Positions 30,845 to 38,672 of a stretch of DNA of 64,000 nt are shown here, piece by piece. Below the pieces are notes generated by a model, which made no database searches, was not told the DNA's origin, and saw only the letters and a list, made by a program, of their open reading frames with translations. Made by a program: the position numbers and the translations under genes. The first letter of the stretch is position 1. Every line of letters starts with the position of its first letter. Source of the DNA: Xenophilus azovorans DSM 13620 (lineage in GTDB: Bacteria; Pseudomonadota; Gammaproteobacteria; Burkholderiales; Burkholderiaceae_C); contig NZ_JQKD01000006.1 of assembly GCF_000745855.1 (NCBI RefSeq), forward strand, positions 186,001-250,000. The letters run 5' to 3'.

Positions 30845-31987
30845 TCAGAACGCCACGGCCGGCAGCGCGGTGGCGTCGGGCGCGAGCGCCGGATCGGCGG
30901 CGGGCGGCGCGGCCGCGGCGGGACCCTCGCCGGGCCGCACGGCGCCGGGGCCGAGCGGCCGCGCATGCGCATCGGCCCAGCCCAGGTGCACGGCCTCGCC
31001 CACGGCGTAGGGGCGCGCGTCGAAGGCGGCCTCGGGCAGCTGCACCGACACGCCGGCCTTGCCGGGCGGCGCCTCGGCCAACTGCAGGCCGAGCAGCACG
31101 TAGGTGCCCTGGTACTCGACGTCGGTCACCGTGGCAGGCAGGCCCGGGGACGAAGCGTCCGCCGGCGCGATGCGCATGTGGTCGTTGCGCACGGCGATCG
31201 GCCCGGCGGGCGTGAACAGCACGTTGTGGCCGCCCATGAAGCGCGCCACGAACTCGCTGGCCGGATGGTTGTAGACCCCGTGCGGCGAGCCGACCTGCTC
31301 GATCAGGCCGTGGTTCATCACCACCATCGTGTCGGCCAGGGCCATCGCCTCTTCCTGGCTGTGGGTGACGTGCACGAAGGTCAGGCCCAGCTCCTTCTGC
31401 CAGCGGCGCAGCTCGGCGCGCATCTGGATGCGCAGGAAGGGGTCCAGCGCCGACAGGGGCTCGTCCAGCAGCAGCACCTTCGGCTGCGTGATGAGGGCGC
31501 GCGCCAGCGCCACGCGCTGCTGCTGGCCGCCCGAGAGTTCGCCCGGCCTGCGCGCGGCGAGATGGCCCATCGCCACGCGGTCGAGCAGGTCCTGCGCGCG
31601 GCGGTGGCGCTCGGCCTTCGCCACGCCCTTCATCTTCAGGCTGAAGGCGACGTTGTCCAGCGCCGACAGGTGCGGGAAGAGCGCGAAGCTCTGGAACATC
31701 ATGGCCGTGCCGCGCTCGGCGGCCGGCAGGTCGGTGATGTTGCGGTGGCCTTGCAGGATGTCGCCGCTGGTGGCGCGCTCGTGGCCGGCGATCATGCGCA
31801 GCGTGGTGCTCTTACCGCAGCCCGAGGGCCCCAGCAGGCAGCAGTAGCTGCCGGCGGCGATGCGCAGGTCGATGGCGTCCACGGCGGCCGGCGTGCCGGG
31901 GGCATAGCGCTTGGTCAGCGCGACGATCTCGATGGCCGCGGGCGGGGGTGCCGGGAGGTCTGGCATGGGCGCACCATCGCAAGACAT
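30845..31987 (-). CDS. ABC transporter ATP-binding protein, PotA-like
   Basis: 380-aa ATPase. Walker A is LLGPSGCGKSTTL, the signature is GELSGGQQQRVALARAL, Walker B is VLLLDEPLSALD and the switch is VHVTHSQEEAMALADT. A C-terminal TOBE-like regulatory domain (residues 270-350) and an Ala/Pro-rich tail follow. First gene of the five-gene uptake operon. ATGs at 31987, 31979 (out of frame) and 31966 are close together. I keep 31987, but 31966 is equally likely. Confidence 0.88.
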   Translation of the reverse strand: MSCDGAPMPDLPAPPPAAIEIVALTKRYAPGTPAAVDAIDLRIAAGSYCCLLGPSGCGKSTTLRMIAGHERATSGDILQGHRNITDLPAAERGTAMMFQSFALFPHLSALDNVAFSLKMKGVAKAERHRRAQDLLDRVAMGHLAARRPGELSGGQQQRVALARALITQPKVLLLDEPLSALDPFLRIQMRAELRRWQKELGLTFVHVTHSQEEAMALADTMVVMNHGLIEQVGSPHGVYNHPASEFVARFMGGHNVLFTPAGPIAVRNDHMRIAPADASSPGLPATVTDVEYQGTYVLLGLQLAEAPPGKAGVSVQLPEAAFDARPYAVGEAVHLGWADAHARPLGPGAVRPGEGPAAAAPPAADPALAPDATALPAVAF

Positions 31988-32080
31988 GTGCCAGCGCCGG
32001 GCCGCGCGGCGCGCACCGCCGCGGGGCGGGCCGGGGGTCGTCTCGTCGGCGCTACGGATGCGGCTGGAGCGCCCGGCCGG

Positions 32081-33352
32081 CTAGTCCGCCAGCCAGGGAT
32101 AGCGGGCTTTGTCCACCGCACGCAGCAGGCTCTCGCGCTGCGCGCGCGAGATGCCGCGGACGCCTTCGGCCACCCACTTCACGCGCTGCGGGTCGAGCGC
32201 GCCCTCGCGCGCCCAGCGCTCCGCCGCCAGGCTCGGCGCGTGCAGCATGGACGCCAGCCACACGGCCTGCGCCGGCTCCAGCCGCAGCGCGCTGCGGCGG
32301 AAGTACGACTTCGCCGCCGCCTCGGCGCCGCACACGCGGCCCCAGGGCGCGTTGTCCAGGTAGAGCTGCAGGATGCGCGCCTTGCCCAGGGTCTGCTCCA
32401 TCTCCACCGCGTACAGCATCTCGCGCAGCTTGCGCTCCAGCGTGCGCTCGCTGCCGGTGACCAGCATCTTGGCGAGCTGCTGGGTGATGGTGCTGCCGCC
32501 GCGGTCGATGCCGCCCTTGTGCTGGTTGCGGTCGAAGGCGGCGGCCAGCTCGACCAGGTCGTAGCCGGGGTGCTGGAAGAAGCGCTGGTCCTCGGCGGCG
32601 ATCACGGCGCGCGCCAGCCAGCTGTCGGCCCGCAGGCCGGCGCCGGGGCCGCAGGCGGTGCGCGCGCCCAGCATCGCCTCGGTGCCCAGGCCGGCGACGG
32701 TGAACTGCGCCACGCGCGGCTGCACGCCGAGCGGGCCTGCCGCGCCGCCCGGCAGCGTGAACTGCACCTTCAGCCCGGCGGTGCCGCCGATCTGCGCGCG
32801 CTGCAGTTCGGGCAGCTCGGGCGTGAGCACCGCGTACCAGCGGGCGATGGGCGCGTCGGCGAGGTCGGCCTCCACGCGCAGGTCACGCTGCGTGAGCAGG
32901 CCGGTCCACCGGCCCTGCAGGGGGCCGCCGTTGGGCGTGCCCTGTGGCGGCACCGCCTCCAGCTCGCCGGCCAGCCGGCCGGCGTCGCGGCGCACGGTGA
33001 TGCCCAGGTGCTCCAGCCTGAGCGGCTGCGGCCCCAGCGCGGGCACGGCCGCCTGGCAGGGCGCGCAGCGCACCTGCAGCTGGCGGCGCTCCTCGTTCCA
33101 GTGCAGTTGCACGGGGCCGTGCGCGGTGTCGAAGCGCCGGCCGTCGAGCCAGGGCGCGAACCAGGGCGTGGTGGCCAGGCGGATCAGCGTGGGCACGCCC
33201 AGGTCCAGCGTCAGCGGGCCGATGCGGCGCTGCATCGCCCACTCGTCCTTCGCCGGCGCCAGGGCGATCTTCACGATCAGGGCCAGTGCCACCGCCGCCG
33301 TCAGCAGCAGCGCCAGCAGGCTCCACAGCACGAAACGCAAGGCCTTCTTCAC
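32081..33352 (-). CDS. GT51 biosynthetic murein transglycosylase with large N-terminal extension
   Basis: 423 aa. TM anchor at residues 5-30. About 190 residues then form a beta-rich region that I do not recognise, including an R-CAPC-Q CxxC. The GT51 transglycosylase domain follows from about residue 235: AAEDQRFFQHPGYD (catalytic Glu), GGSTITQQLAKML and ERTLERKLREMLYA. There is no transpeptidase domain. Plain MtgA is about 240 aa, so the extra domain is distinctive. Last gene of the exosortase operon, 24 bp after the EpsI-like gene. It would polymerise lipid II into glycan strands. Confidence 0.85.
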   Translation of the reverse strand: MKKALRFVLWSLLALLLTAAVALALIVKIALAPAKDEWAMQRRIGPLTLDLGVPTLIRLATTPWFAPWLDGRRFDTAHGPVQLHWNEERRQLQVRCAPCQAAVPALGPQPLRLEHLGITVRRDAGRLAGELEAVPPQGTPNGGPLQGRWTGLLTQRDLRVEADLADAPIARWYAVLTPELPELQRAQIGGTAGLKVQFTLPGGAAGPLGVQPRVAQFTVAGLGTEAMLGARTACGPGAGLRADSWLARAVIAAEDQRFFQHPGYDLVELAAAFDRNQHKGGIDRGGSTITQQLAKMLVTGSERTLERKLREMLYAVEMEQTLGKARILQLYLDNAPWGRVCGAEAAAKSYFRRSALRLEPAQAVWLASMLHAPSLAAERWAREGALDPQRVKWVAEGVRGISRAQRESLLRAVDKARYPWLAD

Positions 33353-33376
33353 ACACTCCCTCTCGCGGATCCAGGC

Positions 33377-33952
33377 TCACAGCGGCGTGACGACCGTCAC
33401 CGCCTGCCACGGGCCGGTGGAGCGTCCGCCCACCCCGGCCCAGTACCAGGCCGAAGTGTCGGTGAAAGCCTGGCCCGCGGCGTCCTCGATGCGCTCGCAC
33501 ACGCGCAAAGCGCCACTTGTGTCGCGCCGGGCGTGGAAACAGCGCCACAGGCGCGCCTGTTCGTCGCGCTCCAGGCGTGTGCGCTCGATGCGCCAGCCCA
33601 GCGCGCGGTAGCAGTCCGCCGCCGGATGCAGCATGCGGGTGGGCCGCACGACGTGGCGCAGCACGTAGAGGTGGCGCTCGTCGGTCATGCGCGCGATGTC
33701 GCCGGGGAACTGGCGGGCGAAGCGGGCCTCGACGGCGCTCAGGGCCAGCGGGCGCAGCGGCGCGCCGTCCCATTCGCGCGGCCACTCGTGCGCGGTGGAC
33801 GCGGCGAGCGAGGGGCCACCCTCGTGCCCGCCCGCGAAGGTGGCCACCAGGCAGAGCGCCATCGCCAGGGCGAACAGCGCCTTGTGCAGCACGCGGTGCG
33901 CGAAGGTGTTGGCGAAGCAGCGGGCGGACCACGGGGCGTCAGGCCAGCGCAT
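33377..33952 (-). CDS. EpsI-like exosortase-associated protein
   Basis: 191-aa protein with one N-terminal TM helix (KALFALAMALCLVATFAGG). Its periplasmic part has the features VVRPTRMLHPAADCYRALGW (the HP-x4-C-x4-GW block of EpsI-type proteins) and WYWAGVGGRSTGP. EpsI domains accompany exosortases, fused or separate, and are suspected to help processing. Its start overlaps the exosortase gene by 14 bp. The family assignment rests on the HP/C/GW block and context; an alternative is a lineage-specific accessory protein. Confidence 0.65.
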   Translation of the reverse strand: MRWPDAPWSARCFANTFAHRVLHKALFALAMALCLVATFAGGHEGGPSLAASTAHEWPREWDGAPLRPLALSAVEARFARQFPGDIARMTDERHLYVLRHVVRPTRMLHPAADCYRALGWRIERTRLERDEQARLWRCFHARRDTSGALRVCERIEDAAGQAFTDTSAWYWAGVGGRSTGPWQAVTVVTPL

Positions 33953-34844
33953 GGCGGTCTCCCGGGTTCGCGCGCGGCGCTGCCGCAGCGCCGGCCGGCC
34001 GCAGCATGGCCCAGGCGATGCCGCCGCACACGGCCGCCAGCACGGCCAGGCCCAGCGCCTCGTGCGCCCACGGCGCCAGCGGCCGGCCCGCGCCCTCGAG
34101 GCCGACCAGCACGGCGTTGCGCAGCACGTTGCCGGCCAGCACCAGCGCGCTGACGGCGGGCAGGCGGGCGAGGAAGCGCCGGTCGGTGCACCGCATCAGG
34201 AACAGCGCCACCGCGCAGGCGGTGAAGTAGCCCAGCCACACCATCTGCACGCCGGAGCAGGGCGCATCGACGATGACCAGCTGCCCGTCGATCCACAGGC
34301 TGCTGCCCTCGCGCGCCACGTCGAAGAAGGGCGCCAGCAGCCAGCGCCCCGCCTCGGCGGTGAGGACGCGCAGCGGGTAGCCGGCGTAGAACTGCAGCGA
34401 CGAGAGCAGCGGCAGCGCCAGCACCGCCAGGCCCAGCACCGGCGCCGCGGCCTGCCGGCGCGGCAGGAAGGCGAGCAGGCCGGCCGCCAGCGCCAGCACG
34501 GCCAGCAGGCCGGCGGCCAGCGGAGGCAGCGCGGGCAGGCCGAGGAGGCCGGCGCGCAGCAGGCTGGCCGCCAGCGTCAACGCGCCTGCGCAGGCCAGCA
34601 GGCCCAGGCGCGGCGCCGCGCGCAGCTCGCGCCGCTGCTGCCAGGCGAAGGCCGCGAGGGCGGCCAGGGCCAGCAGGCCCAGCGGGTCGTCGGAACCGTC
34701 GGCCAGGCGCGCCGCCATCCATCGCCAGGTGGGCCACAGGGTGAGCGCCTGCGCGGCCAGCCAGGCGGCGGGCGGCACGCGGTCCAGCCGGATGCCGGCG
34801 TCGAGCCAGCGCGGGTGGCGGGTGGCGAGGTGCGTGAGCGTCAT
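33939..34844 (-). CDS. Exosortase (PEP-CTERM processing transpeptidase)
   Basis: 301-aa polytopic membrane protein with about eight TM helices. The three invariant exosortase residues are present in order on the expected motifs: Cys196 in VDAPCSGVQM, Arg242 in AGNVLRNAV and His261 in WAHEALG. Exosortases cut PEP-CTERM proteins near the C-terminal PEP motif, probably transferring them to a cell-surface acceptor. Lies 10 bp downstream of its likely only substrate in the window (VIT/VWA protein) and overlaps the EpsI-like gene. I cannot assign a numbered Xrt subtype from sequence alone. Confidence 0.88.
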   Translation of the reverse strand: MTLTHLATRHPRWLDAGIRLDRVPPAAWLAAQALTLWPTWRWMAARLADGSDDPLGLLALAALAAFAWQQRRELRAAPRLGLLACAGALTLAASLLRAGLLGLPALPPLAAGLLAVLALAAGLLAFLPRRQAAAPVLGLAVLALPLLSSLQFYAGYPLRVLTAEAGRWLLAPFFDVAREGSSLWIDGQLVIVDAPCSGVQMVWLGYFTACAVALFLMRCTDRRFLARLPAVSALVLAGNVLRNAVLVGLEGAGRPLAPWAHEALGLAVLAAVCGGIAWAMLRPAGAAAAPRANPGDRHALA

Positions 34845-34854
34845 GGCCGGTTCC

Positions 34855-36924
34855 TCATGCCGTGTGCTTGCGCGGGTCGTGGCGGCGCGCGCGCCGGCGC
34901 AGCATCAGCAGCATCGACAGCGCCACCGCCATCGCGCCGAACACCTCGGGTTCCGGCGTGCTGGGCACCTCGGCGCCGAGCGCGTTCTCGCTCACGCCCT
35001 GCGGCAGCGGCAGGGGCTGGTCGACGGCGGTGCTGCCCGCGGTGTTGCGCACCACCTTGTCCACCGCGATGAAGCTGGTGTACTGCGTCAGCAGGCTGTA
35101 CTTCAGGCCCAGGCCGGTGATGGCCTGGCGCTGGCCGTCGCCGCCCTCCAGCGCCTCCTGGTCGCTCAGCGCGGCGATGCGGTGGCGCGCCCACAGCGCA
35201 CGCAGGGCCGGGGCGTCCTGCGGGGTGCGGCCGTCGATGCGCACTTCCTGCTTCCAGGGGCCGGCGGCGCTGCGGCCTTCGATGGTGACGCCGCCACGGG
35301 CTTCGCCGCGCCACTTGCCGAAGACGATCACCGGGCGCTCGCCCAGCACGTCGGGCAGCACCGCGGGCTCCACGTCGTAGACGTCCAGGCCGGAGAACAC
35401 GGCGCGCACGTTGGTCAGCACGGGCGATTCGATCATGCGGCGGAAGCGCGCCGCCTGCTCGGGTGCCTGCACCGGGTCGGTGATGATGAAGGGCTCGCCC
35501 ATGCCGGCGCGCGCCAGCCCTTCCATCAGGTGCCGGTTGACCGAGGAGCCGATGCCGAAGGAGAACAGGTTCGCCTTGTTCAGGTTGCGGCGCACCAGAT
35601 CGAAGGCCTCGCGCTCGACGGTGACATAGCCGTCGGTGACGACCACGATGCTGCGCGACACGCCCTCTGCCTTGGGCTCGGCGTAGGCGCGCTTCAGGGC
35701 CGGGATCAGCTCGGTGCTGCCGCTGCCGTTGTAGTTCCTGATCGTCGCCATCGCCTGCTCGATGTTGGCGCGCGTGGCCGGCACGGAGTGCGCGTTCAGC
35801 ATCCGGTTGCTGCCCGAGAACAGCAGCACGTTGAAGGTGTCGCTGGGCCGCAGGCCGCCGATCAGGCGCTCCAGCACGGTCTTGGCGGTGTCGAGCGGGA
35901 AGCCGTGCATCGAGCCCGAGATGTCGACCACGAAGATGTAGTCGCGCGGGCTGATGGCGCTGGCCGGCACGGCCTTGGGCGGCTCGATCATGGCGAGGAA
36001 GAAGTTCTCCGCACCCTCGCCCTGGCCCTTGTGGAGCATCAGGCCCGACTCGATCTTCTCGCCGGCGAGGCGGTAGTCGATGACCACGTCGCGGTTGTCC
36101 AGCGGACGGCCGTCGGCGGTGAGCACCACGTCGGCGTGGCGGCCTTCGCCGTCCTTCTTGACGTCGATGGCGTGCGTGAGCGAGCGCACTTCCTTGATGC
36201 CCAGCGGCGTGTCGATGCTGGCCTTGAGCGTGAAGCGCGTGTCCGGTGCCACGTCCGCGCGCAGCGTCGGCTGCGCGACCCACTTCGCGTTCGCCTGCGA
36301 CGACTGCGGGCTGTTGTAGCGCGGCCCGACGACGGTGGGAAAGACGAACTGGTAGTTGCCGCCCTGCGGCACCAGCAGCTCGGTGTAGCGCAGCTCCACC
36401 TTCACGTCGTCGCCGGGCAGGATGTTGGCGACGTTCATCTGGAAGACGTTGGGCAGGTGCTGCTCCAGCAGGGCGGCGGTCTTGCCTTCCTTCTTCGCGG
36501 TCTCGTACTCGATCTTCGCCTGCTGCTTCTCGCGGATCTGCGCGGTGATCAGGCGGTCGGCCAGGCGCACGTTCAGCCCGCCGACCGCGGCTTTGGTCGA
36601 GCCGGGGAAGACGTACTTCGCCTCGATCGGCCGCTGGCCCTCGTTGCGGTAGGTCTGCGTGACGGTGACGTCGGCGATCACGCCGGAGATGCGCACCTGC
36701 ACGTCGGTGCCCTTCAGCGGCAGGCGGTCCACGTCGGGCGAATCGCTCTTGACGAAGAAGTAGGGGCTCTCGGTCTTCTGGCGCGGCGCGTCGGCGGGCT
36801 GCGCATGCAGCGGGCGTGCGACGAGCAGCGCGAAGCCGGCGGCCGCCAGGCCGGCGGTGGCGAGCCACAGCCAGCGGCCGCGGCGCGGCGGCGCGATGTC
36901 TTCTGGAGTTTCGGCGGTGTTCAT
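34855..36924 (-). CDS. VIT and VWA domain protein with PEP-CTERM-like sorting tail
   Basis: 689-aa surface/periplasmic protein. N-terminal signal anchor at about residues 18-40. The VIT domain covers about 55-190 (VTQTYRNEGQRPIEAKYVFP). The VWA domain is about 325-500, with the MIDAS motif DISGSM at 334-339 and VVTDGY further on. The C-terminus reads PSTPEPEVFGAMAVALSMLL followed by RRRARRH: a PEP-CTERM-type signal of Pro-Glu-Pro, one TM helix and a basic tail. GAGGAAGAAA precedes the ATG at 36924. First gene of the leftward exosortase operon. A CreB box lies 94 bp upstream. Analogous VIT/VWA proteins are the sole targets of dedicated sortases in other proteobacteria. Confidence 0.9.
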   Translation of the reverse strand: MNTAETPEDIAPPRRGRWLWLATAGLAAAGFALLVARPLHAQPADAPRQKTESPYFFVKSDSPDVDRLPLKGTDVQVRISGVIADVTVTQTYRNEGQRPIEAKYVFPGSTKAAVGGLNVRLADRLITAQIREKQQAKIEYETAKKEGKTAALLEQHLPNVFQMNVANILPGDDVKVELRYTELLVPQGGNYQFVFPTVVGPRYNSPQSSQANAKWVAQPTLRADVAPDTRFTLKASIDTPLGIKEVRSLTHAIDVKKDGEGRHADVVLTADGRPLDNRDVVIDYRLAGEKIESGLMLHKGQGEGAENFFLAMIEPPKAVPASAISPRDYIFVVDISGSMHGFPLDTAKTVLERLIGGLRPSDTFNVLLFSGSNRMLNAHSVPATRANIEQAMATIRNYNGSGSTELIPALKRAYAEPKAEGVSRSIVVVTDGYVTVEREAFDLVRRNLNKANLFSFGIGSSVNRHLMEGLARAGMGEPFIITDPVQAPEQAARFRRMIESPVLTNVRAVFSGLDVYDVEPAVLPDVLGERPVIVFGKWRGEARGGVTIEGRSAAGPWKQEVRIDGRTPQDAPALRALWARHRIAALSDQEALEGGDGQRQAITGLGLKYSLLTQYTSFIAVDKVVRNTAGSTAVDQPLPLPQGVSENALGAEVPSTPEPEVFGAMAVALSMLLMLRRRARRHDPRKHTA

Positions 36925-37017
36925 GGCGCGGTTTCTTCCTCGGTGGTGACGCATGGCGCCACTGTCCCGGCATGCCGAGAAGGCAGAAGGAAGCGCGTGC
37001 GAAGGCCCCGGCGCTGT

Positions 37018-37033
37018 GTGAAGTGGGCGTGAA
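37018..37033 (-). promoter_or_regulatory. CreB operator (cre tag), perfect match
   Basis: The minus strand reads TTCACGCCCACTTCAC, an exact TTCAC-N6-TTCAC direct repeat, the published CreB-binding consensus in E. coli. It is centred in the 204-bp region between the divergent VIT/VWA-exosortase operon (start 36924) and creD (start 37129), about 95 bp from each. A weak -10-like CATACC lies at 37053-37058 on the plus strand. I found no second copy in the creB-upstream or mrcA-upstream regions. Confidence 0.85.
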
Positions 37034-37128
37034 GTCCGCGTGGCGAAGCCTTCATACCGGCTTCGGCTGCGGTGGCGAGCATCGGCCCCGTCGCCTGTCA
37101 CACGAAACGAAGCCAAGGAGAAGAAGAC

Positions 37129-38643
37129 GTGATCCATCAACTCGCCCGCACCCTGCGCCAGTCGGCGCTCGTCAAGGTGCTCGTGCTGCTGCTGCTCTGG
37201 CTGCTGCTGTGCATCCCGCTCGGCCGCATCGAGGAACTGGTGGGCGAGCGCGGCGCCAGCCAGAGCGAGGCCGAGGAGGAGCTGGCCTCCACCTACGCCG
37301 GCGCGCAGACCGTGACCGGGCCCTTCCTGGTGCTGCCCTACGTGGAGCAGTGGACCGAGACCGAGCGCGACAGCCAGGGCAAGGTGATCGGCCAGAGCCG
37401 GCGCAGCAAGCCGCGCACGGTGCTGGCCTTCCCGCAGCAGCTGCGCATCGACGGCAGCCTGCAGCCGGAGGAGCGCTACCGCGGCCTGTTCCGCGTGCTC
37501 TTCTACAAGCTGGACGCCGGCTTCGACGGCCGCTTCGCCGCCGCCGGCCCGGCGCCGCGCCCCACCGAGCGCGATGCCACGCTGGTGCCCGGCACGCCGG
37601 TGCTGGCCTTCTCGGTGAGCGACGTGCGCGGCATCGAGGGCCTGCCCGACGCCACGCTGGACGGCACGCCGCTGCGCTTCGCCCAGGGCGTGCCGGGCGT
37701 CGGCGGCGCACCCCAGGGCATCCATGCGCCGCTGCCGCCCGAGCTGGCGCGCCGCGTGCTGGCCGGCGAGCCGATGGACTTCAAGCTCGCGCTCAAGCTG
37801 GTCGGCCAGCGCCGCCTGGACCTGGTACCGGCCGCCGACGACACCGAGGCGCACATCGCCTCGCCCTGGCCGCACCCCAGCTTCGGCGGGCGCTTCCTGC
37901 CGGCCGAGCGCACGGTGACGGATGGCGGCTTCGACGCACGCTGGCGCATTTCCTCGCTGGTGAGCACGGCACGGACGCAACTGCTGCAGCGCTGGACGGC
38001 CGAGCAGGCTTCGCCCCCGATGGACGTCGCCTGCGCCGGCGGCGACTCGGCCTGCATCGCCGCGGCCAGCGCGGCGGCATCCGCGGCACGCGCCGCCGGC
38101 GTGCCGATGCGCGAGACCGACACCTTCGGCGTGGCGCTGTCGCAGCCGGTCAACATCTACTTCATGGCGCACCGCGCTGCCAAGTACGGCGCCCTGTTCA
38201 TCGGCCTGGTGCTGATGGCCAGCTTCATGTGCGAGCTGCTGCGCCGCCTGCGGCTGCACCCGGTGCAGTACGCGCTGGTGGGCCTGTCCGTCGCCCTGTT
38301 CTTTTTGTTGCTGCTGGCCCTGTCGGAAAAGCTAAGCTTCCTGCCCGCTTATGCGGCCTCGGCTGGCGCCAGCGTGGCGCTGCTGATGGCCTACTTCAGC
38401 GCAGTGCTCGGCGGCTGGCGGCGCGGCGCGGTGCTCGCGGGCTTCGTGGCGGTGCTGTATGCGGCGCTCTACGTCCTGCTGGCCTCCGAGGGCAACGCCC
38501 TGCTGCTGGGTGCGCTGCTGACCTTCGGCATGCTGGCCGTGCTGATGCTCGCCACGCGGAACGTCGACTGGTATGCGCTGTCTGAAGGAGGCGGCGCCGA
38601 CGCCGCCTCCCCGGCTTCGCCTGCCGGGCCGCCGCGAGCCTGA
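37129..38643 (+). CDS. creD: Inner membrane protein CreD
   Basis: 504-aa inner-membrane protein, the classic CreBC target. One N-terminal TM (VLVLLLLWLLLCIPLGRIEE) is followed by the conserved RIEELVGERGASQSEAEEEL block and a large periplasmic domain (about 60-345). The C-terminal multi-TM bundle contains QYALVGLSVALFFLLLLALS, the most conserved CreD stretch. Start is GTG 37129 with AAGGAG 8 nt upstream. CreD is linked to envelope integrity and to the beta-lactam/colicin response; its biochemistry is unknown. Followed 29 bp later by mrcA, so probably co-transcribed. Confidence 0.92.
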   Translation: MIHQLARTLRQSALVKVLVLLLLWLLLCIPLGRIEELVGERGASQSEAEEELASTYAGAQTVTGPFLVLPYVEQWTETERDSQGKVIGQSRRSKPRTVLAFPQQLRIDGSLQPEERYRGLFRVLFYKLDAGFDGRFAAAGPAPRPTERDATLVPGTPVLAFSVSDVRGIEGLPDATLDGTPLRFAQGVPGVGGAPQGIHAPLPPELARRVLAGEPMDFKLALKLVGQRRLDLVPAADDTEAHIASPWPHPSFGGRFLPAERTVTDGGFDARWRISSLVSTARTQLLQRWTAEQASPPMDVACAGGDSACIAAASAAASAARAAGVPMRETDTFGVALSQPVNIYFMAHRAAKYGALFIGLVLMASFMCELLRRLRLHPVQYALVGLSVALFFLLLLALSEKLSFLPAYAASAGASVALLMAYFSAVLGGWRRGAVLAGFVAVLYAALYVLLASEGNALLLGALLTFGMLAVLMLATRNVDWYALSEGGGADAASPASPAGPPRA

Positions 38644-38672
38644 TCGCTTTTTCCCTCTTCTCCCTCTTTTTC

